Below are positions 47,857-60,815 of a stretch of DNA of 64,000 nucleotides, piece after piece (the stretch's first letter is position 1; each line of letters begins with the position of its first letter). Under the pieces are notes generated by a model. It was not told where the DNA came from. It saw nothing but the letters and a program-made list of their open reading frames with translations, and did no database searches. Origin of the DNA: Diospyros lotus (lineage: Eukaryota; Streptophyta; Magnoliopsida; Ericales; Ebenaceae); contig NC_068352.1 in assembly GCF_014633365.1 (NCBI RefSeq), forward strand, positions 21,175,310 through 21,239,309, given 5' to 3'. The position numbers and the translations under genes were made by a program.

Positions 47857-50490
47857 TGTAATACCCCATACTGCGAAGTGTCAAGTAAGTTCAAGGAACT
47901 GAAAATCAATTTGAGAATTTAGTTAACTAATTGCCGAATCAACCGGAGGGAGTACCCTGGACCCTAGATTTTTAAGGGAAATAGTATGGTAATGACGAGT
48001 GATTCGAATTATGATTTTTAGTGATGAAAGAAATTGAATCGGGAATAGTTTTCAGTACAGCTATCTACTAGGTTGAGAAAATCGAATGATCGTAAGGGAT
48101 GTAATACTCGAGATTTTTAGATTCAAATACTTGAGGAAATAGAATGTTTTAAGGGATTGTGGATATTTAGAGTTAAAAGTTTAATTTCTAAACTAGGGGT
48201 AAAATCAAAATTTTTGAGGTTCGGGTAAAAGAGTAATTTACCTAAAAATTAGGGGCATTAGCGTAATTAGTCCATTTTTCAGGGACTAAAATGCAAATAA
48301 AAATTAGCCCGGGGACCATGATGAAAAAGGTCTAAGTGCAATTACCCAAAAAATTTGGGCCAAAGTGTAATTTTTGAAACCTTTTTACTAGGGGCATTTG
48401 GGAGATTTAGGAAAAGTCTCATAAATGACTTTACAAATAAGGATGAAATCTCATGATAACGTTAGAGATAGGATAAAGGCTCATGATAACGTTAGAGATA
48501 AGATGAAGGCTCATGATGACATTAAGGATAAGATTTGGATAAGATTTGATTGGATAAGATAAGATTTGAATAAGATTTGATTGGATGAGATTTTGTTGGA
48601 TATGATTTGATTTGAATAAGATTTGATTCGGATAACAATGATTTTATAAAATCTTAGAAGATTTGAAAATGATTATATAAAATCTTAGAAGATTTAGAAT
48701 GATTGCAGAATATCTTAGAAGATTTGGTAATAATTATATAAAATCTTAGAAGATTTAGAATGATTGCAGAATATCTTAGAAGATTTGGTAATGATTATAT
48801 AATATCTTGGAAGATTTAGAATGATTGCAGAATATCTTAGAAGATTTGGTAATAATTGCAGAATATCTTGGAAGATTTACAATGATTGCAAAAGATTTTT
48901 AGAAGATTTGGAATGCTTGTAAAAGATTTTGAAAGATTTGAAATGATTGCAGAATATATGTTTCTTGGTGGCTAAGTTTCCAAAACCTATAAATAGGAGT
49001 TTATAGACAAAGGTTTCTCATTCGAAATTGTGAGAAGTTCGTGCTAAACAAGAGTGATTCGAGTTTAGTAGATAGAGGGCTTTTTAAGCATACGCGAAGC
49101 ATCACACGCGTAGAACACTTGAGCAACGCGTGAGGGCGTGAAGAAGGTGGTTTGATCAAAATACTCGAGGAGTTACACAAAAGTTGAAGTTAGGCACAAG
49201 ATTCAAGGTGTTCTGAGTTTCGTTCGAGGTGAGTGTTCGCCCCCAAAACTTAATTTATTGTGCTTGTTCTATTTGAACATGTAGAGATTTCAGGTAAAAC
49301 GGTTTTGTGCATTGAAACGGTAACCGGTGACGGTTGGTTTATGAGAGAGGTTCGTCCCTGAATGTTTTGAAATTGTGCATTGCATTTTATAAAACTGTTG
49401 TTTATATGATGCATTGAATTGTGAAATGTGGCATTGTCTTGAGTTTTGTGTGTACGTATGGAATGTCAGCCTCGGATGTTGTCTGGATAGTGTAGCCATA
49501 ATTCTCCAAGGGCATGATGGAATAATAGGGATATCTGATACTGGTGTACATGTCAGGATAGCTGCCTTGATTTCCGTGTCAGACCGTTTGGTCAGGGAAG
49601 TTGAACTAGGACGACTAGGTGGTCCATACTATGTTGTTCATGTGGGAGGTCAGCCTAGGATGTTGTCTGGATAGTGTAACCGTAATTCTCCAAGGGCGTG
49701 ACAGAATAATAGGGGTGTCTAATGCTGGTAAGCATGTCAGGATAACCGCCTTGGTTTCTGTGCCATGCCGTTTGGCCAAGGAAGTTGCACTAGGATGACT
49801 AGGTGGTCCATGTGAAATTTTGGAGTTGGGATTGCATGGTGGTTCCTGAATGCTTAAGGTGGGAACGTAATCTGGTGAGATGCGTTGGCAGCCCTATTTA
49901 AGCTAGAATCGCGTCGCGTCGTCGTGTCGGTATGGTGGCATAGCTTTTAGAGAAATTGCTCTTTTCCCATGGTAGGGTTAAGCGCGTGGGATTCTCTTGG
50001 GTTAGGGCTTACCGGGTGTATTGGTTTATTTCATGTCTTGCATTCATTCATGAAAAATGTGTTTTGAACTCTCACTTAGATTATTCATTATCTAATTTGG
50101 ACTATATCCCTGGAATATTCAAACGTTCCAAGTGAAGACAGCGGTGCGAAAGGAAAGGGAATTGCCGAGGAGTGACGGCGATTAGTTGACAACTTGTAAT
50201 ATGTTGCTTTAAATAAATGTTGTTTATTTTGAGGATGTCTTGTAAGTGTTGGTTTGAATTTATATTATAAATAAAGTGGTTTTGGTTATGACCTGTCAAG
50301 GTTTCGATCTAGTTTTCGCATTTGTGTTGGTGAACCTGTCTTAGTTTATTGATGGTTCATAGTTGATATACTGAGAAGGTGTAACGGGATCTTCGGGGAA
50401 CGTTTTTGTGATGAGTTTTTATTTGAAAAAAAAAATTATATCCCCGGAATCTTACGTTACGTAATGCCCTCTTGGGAGAGCGGAGTGTAC
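47857..50490 (+). mobile_element. Solo LTR, family alpha, copy D
   Basis: It starts TGTAATACCCCATAC within a copia reverse-transcriptase frame and ends near GCGGAGTGTAC, a decayed version of GGGTGTTACA. Its last 250 bases match copy C closely. It shares with copies A and B the CCGGAGGGAGTACC...GACCCTAGAT start region, the TATA box at 48988, the GGTGAGTGTTCGCCCCCAA segment, and the palindromic box at 50109-50132. A 30/31-bp array lies at 48640-48960. No matching target duplication is found at the right end, so that end may have been rearranged. Confidence 0.7.
48640..48960 (+). repeat. Tandem 30/31-bp repeats within LTR alpha copy D
   Basis: About ten units built on AGAAGATTT(A/G)GAATGATTG followed by (C/T)AGAATATCTT or TATATAAAATCTT alternate in a 61-base dimer pattern. 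They are preceded (48530-48640) by related GATAAGATTTGATTGGATAAG repeats. The array is not seen in copies A or B. Confidence 0.75.
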
Positions 50491-50589
50491 TTGCACTTCC
50501 ATAGGTTTCGAAACATACTCCACATGTTTCGAAACATACAACATTTCTAGCTGTACTTGCACTTAGAGACAACAGTGAGTGGGAGACAT

Positions 50590-51935
50590 AATTGAGAAAA
50601 TGGGAGAATAAGGGGTAGTTGAAAATGAACTTGTAACTTTTGTGGTTTGCAAAAAATTGGGACATACACAAGAGTTAGAGCTCATCTATTAAATATCAAT
50701 GGAAAAGGGTTTTCTTGATGTAAAAAGGTGAGTCCTAAAATTATAGTTGAGATGAAAAAAGTTGAAAGATAAGTTGTAGAAAGACTATCAAATTTCAACC
50801 TAAGCAAGTGTCATTATCGACTAGTCGTGTTTTTTTGGAACCTTTTTTGTCTTTACATAAACCAAGAGTTATAGAACAGTTAAAGAAGAGAAAGGCCATA
50901 GATTCACCTATTGCTAGAGGTTTTGACATGGAAATTAGAGCACAATTAGATGCCGAGATTGCTAGAATGTTCTATACTGGGGATTTGCCTTTTAATTTTG
51001 CTAGAAATCCATATTATTTGAATACTTATTCATTTGTTACTAATCATCCATTGGGTAGTTATGTGCCTGCGGGTTATAATAAGTTGAAGACCACATTACT
51101 TCAGAAAGAAAAGACAAATGTTGAAAATTTGTTAGAACCTATTAAAAACACTTGATTGGAAAAAGGTGTTAGCATTGTTACTGATGGTTGGAGTGACTCA
51201 CAAAGAAGGCACTTGATTAATTTTATGGTTATTTCTGAAAATGGTTCAGTGTTTATTAAATATGTGAATTGTTCAGGTGAAGTAAAGAATAAACAATTTA
51301 TTGCTAATTTGATGAAAGAGGTAATAAATGAAGTTGGTGACCAAAAAGTTGTATAGATCATTACTAATAATGTTGCTAATAATGGAGAAGTTTCCACACA
51401 AAAAATGAAGTGTTTTAGAAGACTTTTTCATAATCCAAATGAGCGTGTTATTGTTGATGATGAGTTTGCTGATTTTTTTCTCAAAAGTGGGTCATTTGGA
51501 GATCCAAATTCTATCTTGAACATGTAAACCTAGGAAATGGTGGCATGCTATGGTTCACGTGCTCTTTTGCTTCAAAAGTTAGCTTTTAATATGTTTGGAC
51601 AACTTACTTCTTCCTCTTGTTGTGAAAGAAATTGGCTTACTTATTCCTTAGTTTATTTATTTAGAATGAATAAATTATCTCCAAAATATGCAAAGGATTT
51701 GATCTTTATTCATAATAATCTTCATCTTTTATCAAGGATCACCTCCCAATATTATGACGAGAAGACAAAAACATGGAATATAGGTGGAGATGAATTTGGG
51801 AGTATGGAAGAAGTGGGTGTTCGTGAGTTTGCTAATATCTCCATAGATGAACCAAAGTTAGAGTCAGTACTATTTGGTGAATATGTTAATCAATCTATAG
51901 AGACAGGGAATCATGAACTGAATGAACTTTTATAA
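50590..51935 (+). pseudogene. Decayed hAT transposase
   Basis: Interrupted frames show a weak BED-like start (VTFVVCKKLGHTQ), then TGDLPFNFARNPYYLNTYSF, VPAGYNKLKTTLLQKEKTNV, ENLLEPIKNT, a stop, VSIVTDGWSDSQRRHLINFM, VNCSGEVKNKQFIANLM, and after a deletion the C-terminal SSSCCERNWLTYSLV and LSPKYAKDLIFIHNNLHLLS. These are standard words of plant hAT-type (DUF659 plus hAT dimerisation) transposases. The central catalytic part is largely missing. I did not find terminal inverted repeats. Confidence 0.85.
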
Positions 51936-53005
51936 ATTGTATTATCTTTAATTTTATTTTTTAAATTTACTATTTGTTTTTAATTACAAAATCATGCAAG
52001 GATAATAGAACTTTGTAAATATTGTTGATGGTTGTTTGAATGCAATGTGGACTTTATGTTTATGTTTGTTTGAATGAATTATTGAATTTATGTTTATTGT
52101 TTATATTTGTTTGTATTATGTTTTAACTATATTTTATAATTTTATTATATTAAAATTATATTTACAAAAAAACTCCTATATTTTTTAAATTTACACTTTA
52201 TCCCGCATTTCTGTTTCCTACTTTTTAAGAAAAATACAATTTCTCCATTTTCGTTTCATATTAGAAAAGTTTTTCGTTTCCGTTTTAGTGCAACCTAGGT
52301 AGAATGGTCAATTTGTACTAATTTTTAACAACAAAAGTTACTTTTACTATTTTTAAAAATATGAGAAATAGATTGTTATTACTCTATGGGAAATGTATAA
52401 TTTGTTGTATAAAGAAAATATATCATTTTTTTACCTTCCCCTCCATATAGCCAAGCACGCACTAACAAGAAAATTAAAAAAAAAAAAAAATGTTTGGTGG
52501 GGATTAACCAAACCCAGTGATTAGAAAATATTGATTAAATTTATTAATTCTAGTATTCGAAAAAACTAGCCTAGGAGGCTATTGCGAATTTAACCTAGTC
52601 GGCCTCTTAAGTGCTGACCCCATTAATCGGCCGTCGCTAGTGCATAGGCAGCCCAAGCGATGCCTAGCTGCTTAGGATGCCTAATTTTTTACCTCTCTCT
52701 CAACCGTCTCCCTCTTCTCTAGCCTTAGGTTATCGTTGCTTGAACGCCGCCGTCGGTACCTCATTGCTACCTCCAGCTCCATTGCAACCTCCTCACTACC
52801 TCTACGCCATCGCCGCCATCAAGCCCCATCCTTGCAAATGCGTCTTCGCTGTCTCAAGCTCTATCTCTGCTACTCTTTCTCCACCCTAGACATCCTCACT
52901 TGCTGGCAGCTTGTGAGTTCAAATGAGAGGGCCACCAGGTGATGGTCTTTGAGCGTTACAACTGGATTCGCGGCATCTGGGTCTACGACCCCTAAGTTGC
53001 CCTAG
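51936..53005. other. Unassigned region between the hAT relic and the CACTA element
   Basis: AT-rich DNA, with a GC-richer segment at 52560-52990 rich in GCCTAGG, TCGGCC and CGCCGCC words. CGCCTAGGCGTCCTAGGC at 54293 after the CACTA element looks like part of the same repeat. No gene is recognised. Confidence 0.4.
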
Positions 53006-54067
53006 CACTACAAAAAAACTAGCATTTAACGGTAGTTTTTTTTGCATTTAGGCATATACAGCTGTTGCAAAACATTTAGCAGCGGTTTTCAGCAACCGCT
53101 GGTATAACTGTCGCTAAGTGATATTTTTAGCTGTGGTTTTTAAAATTTAGCAGCGGTTTTAAAACCGTCGCTAAAATTAATTGAATTTAATATTAATTAA
53201 TATTAAATTTAATTATAAAAAATAATTTAACGGCTGTTTTGGTAATTTTTTGCGACGATTTTGAAACTGCCACTATTTCCCGCACACAGGCAAAAATAGC
53301 GCGCGTATGCGAGGCCAGCCCCTGCATGCCCGCGCGCGCATCCACCCTCCCACAATGCCTACTGGAATTTATTCTAGCAAATGCTTTCCCCAAGTTTTAA
53401 TCCCATGACCTACCGTACGCGCGTGTGCGTGCGAAGCCACCTGATCTGCAAAGCCACCTTGTAATATACTCGCGCATATTAATTATAAAGTAATCGAACC
53501 ACTATTTTTTAGAATTCCCTATGCACCCACAAACTCGAATTTTTGAAATTACACTTGACCCCAAATTAAATAAAATAAAAAATAATTTTATTTTTTTATT
53601 GTTGAATTTTGTGGCGGTTGATTAAAACTGCTACGAAATTTATTTTTGAATTTTTTTGTTAATGAATTTGGCGGCGGTTTTAACAAAACTGCTGCTAAAT
53701 TTATTTTTTTATTTTTTTATTGTTGAATTTTACGACGGTTGATAAAAATCGCCGCAAAATTTATTTTTGAATTTTTTTATTAATGAATTTTGCGGCGGTT
53801 TTGACAAAACCGTTGCTAAATTTAATTTTTTTTTAGTCTTGAATTTTGCGATTGTTGTTTAGAACTGCCGCTAAATTTAATTTTATAATTTTAAATTAAT
53901 TAATTTTGCGACAATTTTTTAGAACCGCAGCAAAATGTTAGATAAACTGCCGTAAAAAACATATTTTGCGACGGTTGAAAAATCGCCGCAAAATACCATT
54001 TTTTGCAGCAATTTTAAAAATCGATGCAAAAAAATTGCCGCAAAAAACCCTTTTTTTTTTTGTAATG
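53006..54067. mobile_element. Non-autonomous CACTA element with a palindrome array
   Basis: It starts CACTACAAAAAAAC and ends TTTTTTTTTGTAATG, the reverse complement of a CACTA terminus with one change. A perfect 3-bp duplication TAG flanks it (53003-53005 and 54068-54070). At 1062 bp with no transposase it must rely on another element. The interior has many short inverted repeats of the GCGGCGGTTTT...AAAACCGCCGC type, roughly 62 bases apart from about 53600 to 54040. Confidence 0.85.
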
Positions 54068-54817
54068 TAGCCATCCTAGTTTATATATATATACATATAT
54101 ATATAAGTTTCTATATAAAGTTTATATATTTATCTATTTATATATATATAAATAATACATTTATAAATCTGTTTATATAATTTCTGATTTATATATATAA
54201 GTTTTATTTATCTTTTTAACTTTGATTTATTTAAAATAATATAAAATTATATTAAAAATTTAAAAAAAGAAAGAAAGAAAAAATAGCAATCCGCCTAGGC
54301 GTCCTAGGCATTGGGCCCTAATCTGGTGCCTGACTAACGCCTAACGCCTTTTAAAGTACTATTACTTCTATTTTAAAATTAATTATGTCGTTTGTGTTAA
54401 AAACTATAAATTATAGTTTTGTGTAGCTTAAAAGGTTGTTGCAAATGATACAAATCACAAAGACTATGATACTATTTTAAAGATGGTTAATAATATGATA
54501 TGTTCATAGAAGTAATTAAGGAAAAGAATATATCACGGTTACCACCAGTGCAGACAAAATTTCAACTTTCCAACTAAATTATCTCTAAAACATCAAGGAT
54601 TTAATATTTCCAGTTAACGCCATTAATTTTACAGATAAAGATCCTTAGTTAAACACGTAATCTCTAGAATTCTAAGAGGATTTGGATTGAGATTTCACAA
54701 TTTTTGTCGGATAATCCGAAGTTGGAAAGCTTCAAATGGAAATTTTCTGCTTGTTCTCTGTGTTTCCATCTTCCCTAGCATTCAAATTATGGTGCTTTGA
54801 TCAGAGCAATCTTCACT
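54068..54817. other. AT-rich spacer, no gene
   Basis: Contains (TA)n-rich DNA at 54080-54200 and the GCCTAGGCG repeat end near 54293. No coding sequence or RNA is recognised. Confidence 0.5.
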
Positions 54818-56400
54818 TCATAGCAATGAGGAGAAACCTTCCCTTCTTTCCTCCTGATGTAGCATTTCCACCACCCTCTCCATGGAAGGCCGGTCGCCGA
54901 CAAGGACCCAGTGAAGTTGCTCCTTGAAACTAGAGTTAAGGTTGGGATCGAGCATTTGATCGATCCCCTCCTCGCGGAGGCTCTTGCAGATCCATGCCAC
55001 CAGATCCTTCTCCCCGAATTCTGGATGAACCGGCTGTCTACCGGTCGCTAGGTCCACGACTCCAAAGCTGTAGAAGTTACTCTTTTCAGTACATGCATAC
55101 TCTGCAGTAGGATCAAAGATCAAACAGACCAGCCTCTACTAACATTTAGATCAATCAGTCCAATTAAATCTATGAAATCCATCAGAGTTGGAGATGCGAG
55201 ATTCATGATTTAGCTCTGTGACTCCAGACTTGGAAAGATCGATGTCTATCATGTAATTGAATTTTCTTTGATCTGCACAATTGAAAAGAAAAACCATTCA
55301 ATTTATGAAATTCATCAGAGTTACTGATATGAAACTCAAAATTTGAAAATATGTCAAATAATTTTAGGCAAGAAAAGGAAATGGGTGATCAAGGAATTGA
55401 ATTTTGATACTCGGAGCAATGTGGCCACAAGAATCAGCAATTGCAGACATGGATTCCGGGCCATTTTCCACTGCTCTGACAACCTTAGCAACTCCAACAT
55501 CCGAAAGCTTGTCTCCAAACTCTGCATTGAGCAAAATATTGTTCGGTTTCACGTCCCTATGGATGACCGGAAGATCGCAGGCATGGTGCAGATAGTAAAG
55601 AGCCTCAACCACATCCAAAGCTACCCAAAATCGGGTAGGCCAGTTCAGCAAGTTCCCATTTTCGCCATTCAGGAAACCGATCGGGCTTCCATTCAACATG
55701 AACTCGTAAACCAGAAGCTTGCAGGCAGCAGTGTTGTGACAACATAACAGTCTCACAATGTTCTTGTACCTGAACTTCTCCCCCAGCGTCTCAACTTCAA
55801 CCTTGTCTCCTCTTTCTCTGTGTCAACAATGGCTGAACTTTCGCTGTTCTTCTTGAACATCTTCTTCACTGAAAATGCTTCACTGTTGCTAAGCTCAGCC
55901 TTGTAGACTCTACCAGAAGCTCCACTGCCAATGGCATTGTCTTCCACAAGGCAATCCAAGAGCTCGTGTTGGTCGAAGCCCAGATTGTGGAATGATCTCC
56001 ACTTCAACATTAGTATTCCTTTATTCAAATTCCACAACTTTGACATAGAGCAAATGTAGCGGTCCTCTCCCGGATAATCCCACTAGCATAGGAAAATCCA
56101 AAAGGAGATCGTCACATAAATGGATACAGAAACAATAACTCAAAACAAACATCAAGTAAATGAATATTTTTTTTTTTTTTTACTTGCTCACTAATCATCA
56201 AGAGCCAAAAGAAAGCATTTCCAATGACGATTTGACTTACACAATTCTTTAGGCTCAAAAGCCATACAATCAAAATATAAGGGTAAATGTCATTTACAAA
56301 ATAAATCTCACCTTACATGCCCTCAAAACAAATCACCCCCATTAACCTTTTCGACTAGGATATCTCTGTACACAACTAGACCCGAGCTCTAGCCTTACTG

Positions 56401-59400
56401 TGTAACACCCGAGAATAATCTTGAGGATAAAAATGATATTTGATGAAGGGCATAATTGGAATTTTGGGAGAAATAAGACTATAGGGCACACTAACACAGC
56501 TTTGGACGATCGAATTAATCAGAGGGAGTACCTCGGACCCTAGATAGCCAAGGAAAATGGTATAGTATCGACGAGCAATTAAAATTATGATTTTTAGTGA
56601 TAAAAGAAATGAGATCGGAAACAGTTTTCGGTACAGCAAAAATACAGCTGCCAATTAAGTCGTATTACCGAATTGTTATAGACGATGTCCAAAAAATCAA
56701 AGGAGGGTATCAAGGACTAGTATTCGATTTATAAAACAACCCTTAAGAGGTTTCAGGTTGAATCGAGTGGATTTGAGGTCAAATAAATCAGTCGGGCCTA
56801 AGTGCAATTTTCTAAATTTACCCGAGGGAGGTCAAAACGGCAATTTTTCAAAAGTTTCAAGGGAGAAATGAGAAGTACTAATCTTGAGGGTCTTAGTGAG
56901 GGTGTTAGAAAGATCAGGGGCTTGAGGATAAGGGCCAAAATGCAAAAGAGAAATTTCCAAGGACCAAAATGCAATTTTCAGAAAGTAGTACAAGCATGGC
57001 CGATTTGGCCATGGATTTGGCCGAAAAATCCGGCCGTTTGACAGCCTAGGATCGGCAGGGAGTGGCCTAGGCTAGTCTAGGAAGCGTGTAGGAGGAGTTT
57101 TGGCCCGAAATTGGCCACGTGGGGGTCGGATTTTGGCTATAAATAGCCAAGGGTTTCGGCCGAATTTGAATCATCAAATCGCTCAAGTTTGAGAGCGAAT
57201 CGAAGGAAACCAATAAGGGGCTTTTGTTCCTTGAGGGAATAGGATCATTTCTGGAGATTTTGGGAATTTTTGGGGTAGTTTAGAGGGTGTTTTCGCATAT
57301 ATATACATTCGGCCGTATATATATATATATATTTTGCGTGAAATACCAAATCGGGTTGTAGAGTGATCGATCGAGCGATCTAATAAGGGGCTTTTGTTCG
57401 CAAGGTGATGGGTAACTGATCTGGAAAATTTCGTGCCAATCGGAGTTCGAATCGAGGGTCAATTTGATTCGCCGGAGTTCGGTGGCGGGATAGCTTCGGC
57501 CGACTGTTTTTGGCCAAATCGGAAGGCTTCCGGTGGTCTTTTCCGAGCAAGATTGGTACCATTGGGATCGACTAAGGGAGAGGAACATCCTGGTGTCATC
57601 GCTCCAATTTTCCGGTGTGCCGTCGCCGGAGAAGATGACCGGAGGTATTTTTGTATTTTTTTAAATACTGAAAATATAGAAAATTAGGTAAAAAATAGAA
57701 TTAAAGGAATTAAAATTCTGGAAAAATATCCATAAATTCTAGAAAGATAAATAGTTTATTTTGATGAATTTTTATCTTGGAAATTTCTTGGGGAAATGGT
57801 TATTTTTGATTTTTGAAAGGAAATGTAAATAGAAAATAAATAGAAGGAATTTTTATAAAATTATGAAAAAATTCCAGAAGTATAAGGGATTTATTTTATG
57901 AGTTTTTGTGATTTTTTTTGAAGTATATTCGAAGTAAATCGATGAGAAATAAATTTTCTCAAGGAAAAGTGATTATGGAAATTTGAGAAAATAGGAGAAA
58001 AATCTGGAAAATTTCCAAAAAATCCCAGAGGCTTATAAATATTTTCTTATGAATTATTATGTAGAAATATTTGATAAAATAGTTGTTTAGATATTTATTT
58101 TGGATTATTAGAGAAGAAAATGGGAGAAAAATAGGAAAATTGTGAGAAAATTAAGGAAAATTATAATGTGATGATTAGGGTGCCTTGAGGGTTGAGACAA
58201 AATGACTCGTGCGAAGATCGAAGAAGGCACGCAAATCGAGGCGTACCGAAATACCATCAAAGGTGAGTGTTCGCCCCCAACTTTGTTTTGACTTGTGAGT
58301 GGTTTTACCCGAAAAGATTTTAAGCGACATGTGAATGGTTTACTGGGAATGTTCATCCCTATGGCTTGGTTTATTATGGTTGTCCAAACAATTATTTACA
58401 CATGCATTGAATTTCGTACGGTAAAGTGCATACATTGAGATGTTGATTTTATGCATGTTATGATTTTTTCGGCATTGGCTTGTTTTGTGTCGTCCATGTG
58501 GGACGTGGGTTGGTAACTTGTGACGTAGCCCAGAGTGACAGCACTCGGGATGCGTACCTAGGATTAATGCTAGGTGACCCACTTGGGACGGGGCTGAGAC
58601 GGACTTCACCCTACGGGACCCAAGTGGCGGGGCTGAGAGTGGACACCACCCCGGTTGTTGGCTCAAGTGGCGGGGCTGCGAGTGGACACCACCCCAGGTT
58701 CCTTTGAGAAATAGCATTAATGCCGAGGTGACGTTGATTCCGAGGATATTGCTGGTGTGACACTCTTGGGGCTAGGGTTGCGTTGGGTTTTGGAATGCTT
58801 TTGAGTTGGAGCGTAAAGCCTAACAATGACAATGGGGTGATTCCCGGATTCATATGTCGAGGTTGTCCCTCTTAAGCAGGATTGTTTTGCCAATGGGCCG
58901 AAGTGGTTGTGTCGCCTTTAGAGAGATTGCATTTTCCCCGGTTAGGGTTAAGTGCTATGTGGGATTCTCTTAGGCTGGTGCATGTCGGGATTTATCGATT
59001 TTGTATATGATTTTTCATATCTGCATGAAAACGTTTTTGAACTCTCACTTAGATGATTCAGCATCTAATTTGGACCATGTCCCTGGAATATTCAAACGTT
59101 CCAGGTGAAAGCGGTGGCGCCAAGGGAAAGAATATCATCGAGATGTAGCGGCTATGTTTAGTTTTCGTAGGTTTTGTCCATGATTACGATGTTCAGAGGT
59201 TATGTAATATTTTGATATTTTCATGTGAAACATCGATTTGGTTATTGTAAAGGAATTGTCGGTTATATATCATTGAGGTTTCGATCTTGCTTCCGCTGAT
59301 GTAATTGTTGATACCTGTCTTAGTTTATTTATTATTAAATTTTGATATGCTAAGAAGGTACGATCGGGATTGACGGGAAATGATTATGACAAGGTATATG

Positions 59401-59501
59401 TATTGAGAGACTTATGTTGTGTGTTCGATGTTGAAAAAAAAAAAAAAAAATATTCTCGAAATCTCGAGTTAACGCTCGTTGTGGGAAAACGGGGCGTTAC
59501 A
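56401..59501 (+). mobile_element. Solo LTR, family alpha, copy B, nested in the delta LTR
   Basis: It runs from TGTAACACCCGAG to ACGGGGCGTTACA (3101 bp) with a perfect 5-bp duplication TACTG (56396-56400 and 59502-59506). It is the best-preserved alpha copy: TATA box at 57138, a (TA)n/CATTCGGCCG block at 57295-57320, GCGGGGCTGAGAGTGGACAC repeats near 58630, and the palindromic box at 59082-59105. There is no internal domain. Confidence 0.85.
57138..57146 (+). promoter_or_regulatory. TATA box of LTR alpha copy B
   Basis: TATAAATAG lies within the short palindromic context GGCTATAAATAGCC, 737 bases into the LTR. Copies A and D have the same box, so it is probably the U3 promoter of the family. 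Confidence 0.55.
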
Positions 59502-60356
59502 TACTGGACTCGTCCTCAGCAATTGCTTTTCCCTGACTTGAAATGATAGGAATAAACAAGGTGAGCCACAAGGCTCAGCAAATATGTATTACAACAAACG
59601 AACCAATAGAGTCAAGGCATGGATAAACCAAAGTGGAATAGACTCGACTTCCCAAGTACGAGTAGCATTTCCCATTAGATCCTATCATTATTATCATTTC
59701 CATGCCTTTGTCATTATGCATTTCATGCATCATTTCATTTCTCATGAATATATAATTTCCATGCAGCATATTGGCCCTCACGGTCTTTCATTCACATGCA
59801 TGCATACATATACATAGAAAAATCATTTAGCCATTCACTTGGCTTGAGCATCGCCTACCGAGTTTATGGCCACCTTACCCACATCAGGCGCTCTTTAGGA
59901 TATCCTTTTATCACCTTGCGGTACATAGCTGCCGCGCAAAATAATAAGTGCGCAAATAATAATACCATACAATGCTCATGTAGGTTTCAAGTAAACATAT
60001 CAAACATGCTTCATTATTAGAAATGTTCTCATCATGATCATCATGCGCACTTAGACATTTCAAGATTATATCCTCACATGAGCCAATGGTATTTTCATCA
60101 CATAATTTAGCATTATTCATGGAAATTCATTTCCATACCATTTCTCAAGGCCAAACAAGTTGATTACATGAATTCACCATTAAAAACTCATGATTTCCAT
60201 TTTTAATTCTCATCATTAATTAACTTCCCCATTTTTGGAACACCTATATATCCGCGAGATGATTTTGAAGCCAACTAAAAGATCACAAGAGCTTTGGGGA
60301 AGAATGACAAGCATTAGAAAAGAATCGGACAAAAAAGAAATAATTAATACATTCTA

Positions 60357-60815
60357 TTGGTTGACCAAATAAAAGTGTTAGTCAACCGACTGAAGACTTG
60401 GTTGATCGATGATGAAGACTTGGTCGACCGAGTAAAAACACTTGGTCGACTAACAGAAGCTAAATTACCCACTTGGTCGACTAACAGCCCACTTGGTCAA
60501 CCGACTAAAACACTTGGTCGACCGACTGAAATACTTGGTCGACCAACAGAAGCTAAATTACCCACTTGGTCGACCGACTAAAATCACTTGGTCGACTAAC
60601 AGCCCACTTGGTCAACCGACTAAAACACTTGGTCGACCAACTGAAATACTTGGTCAACCAACATAAGCTAAATTACCCACTTGGTCGACTGACTAAAATC
60701 ACTTAGTCGACTAACAGCCCACTTGGTCAACTGACTAAAACACTTGGTCGACCAATAGAGAACAAAACACATACTTGGTCGACCGACTAAAATACTTGGT
60801 CGACCAACAGAGGCC
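60357..60815 (+). repeat. Array of TTGGTCGAC motifs
   Basis: More than fifteen copies of (A)CTTGGTCGACC(G/A)AC followed by TAAAA, AGAAG or GCCCA are packed into 460 bases. Larger units of about 90-100 bases (ending AGAAGCTAAATTACCCACTT) recur about three times. The core GGTCGACC is palindromic and contains GTCGAC. No coding function is evident. Confidence 0.85.

Noticed and set aside
55343..55747. Plus-strand open frame of 134 codons
   Set aside because: It is the antisense of the kinase pseudogene (HRDVKPNNILL is on the minus strand).
60357..60815. CRISPR-like array of short repeats
   Set aside because: Spacers are not unique or of uniform length, the motif is part of a plant LTR, and the window is plant nuclear DNA.
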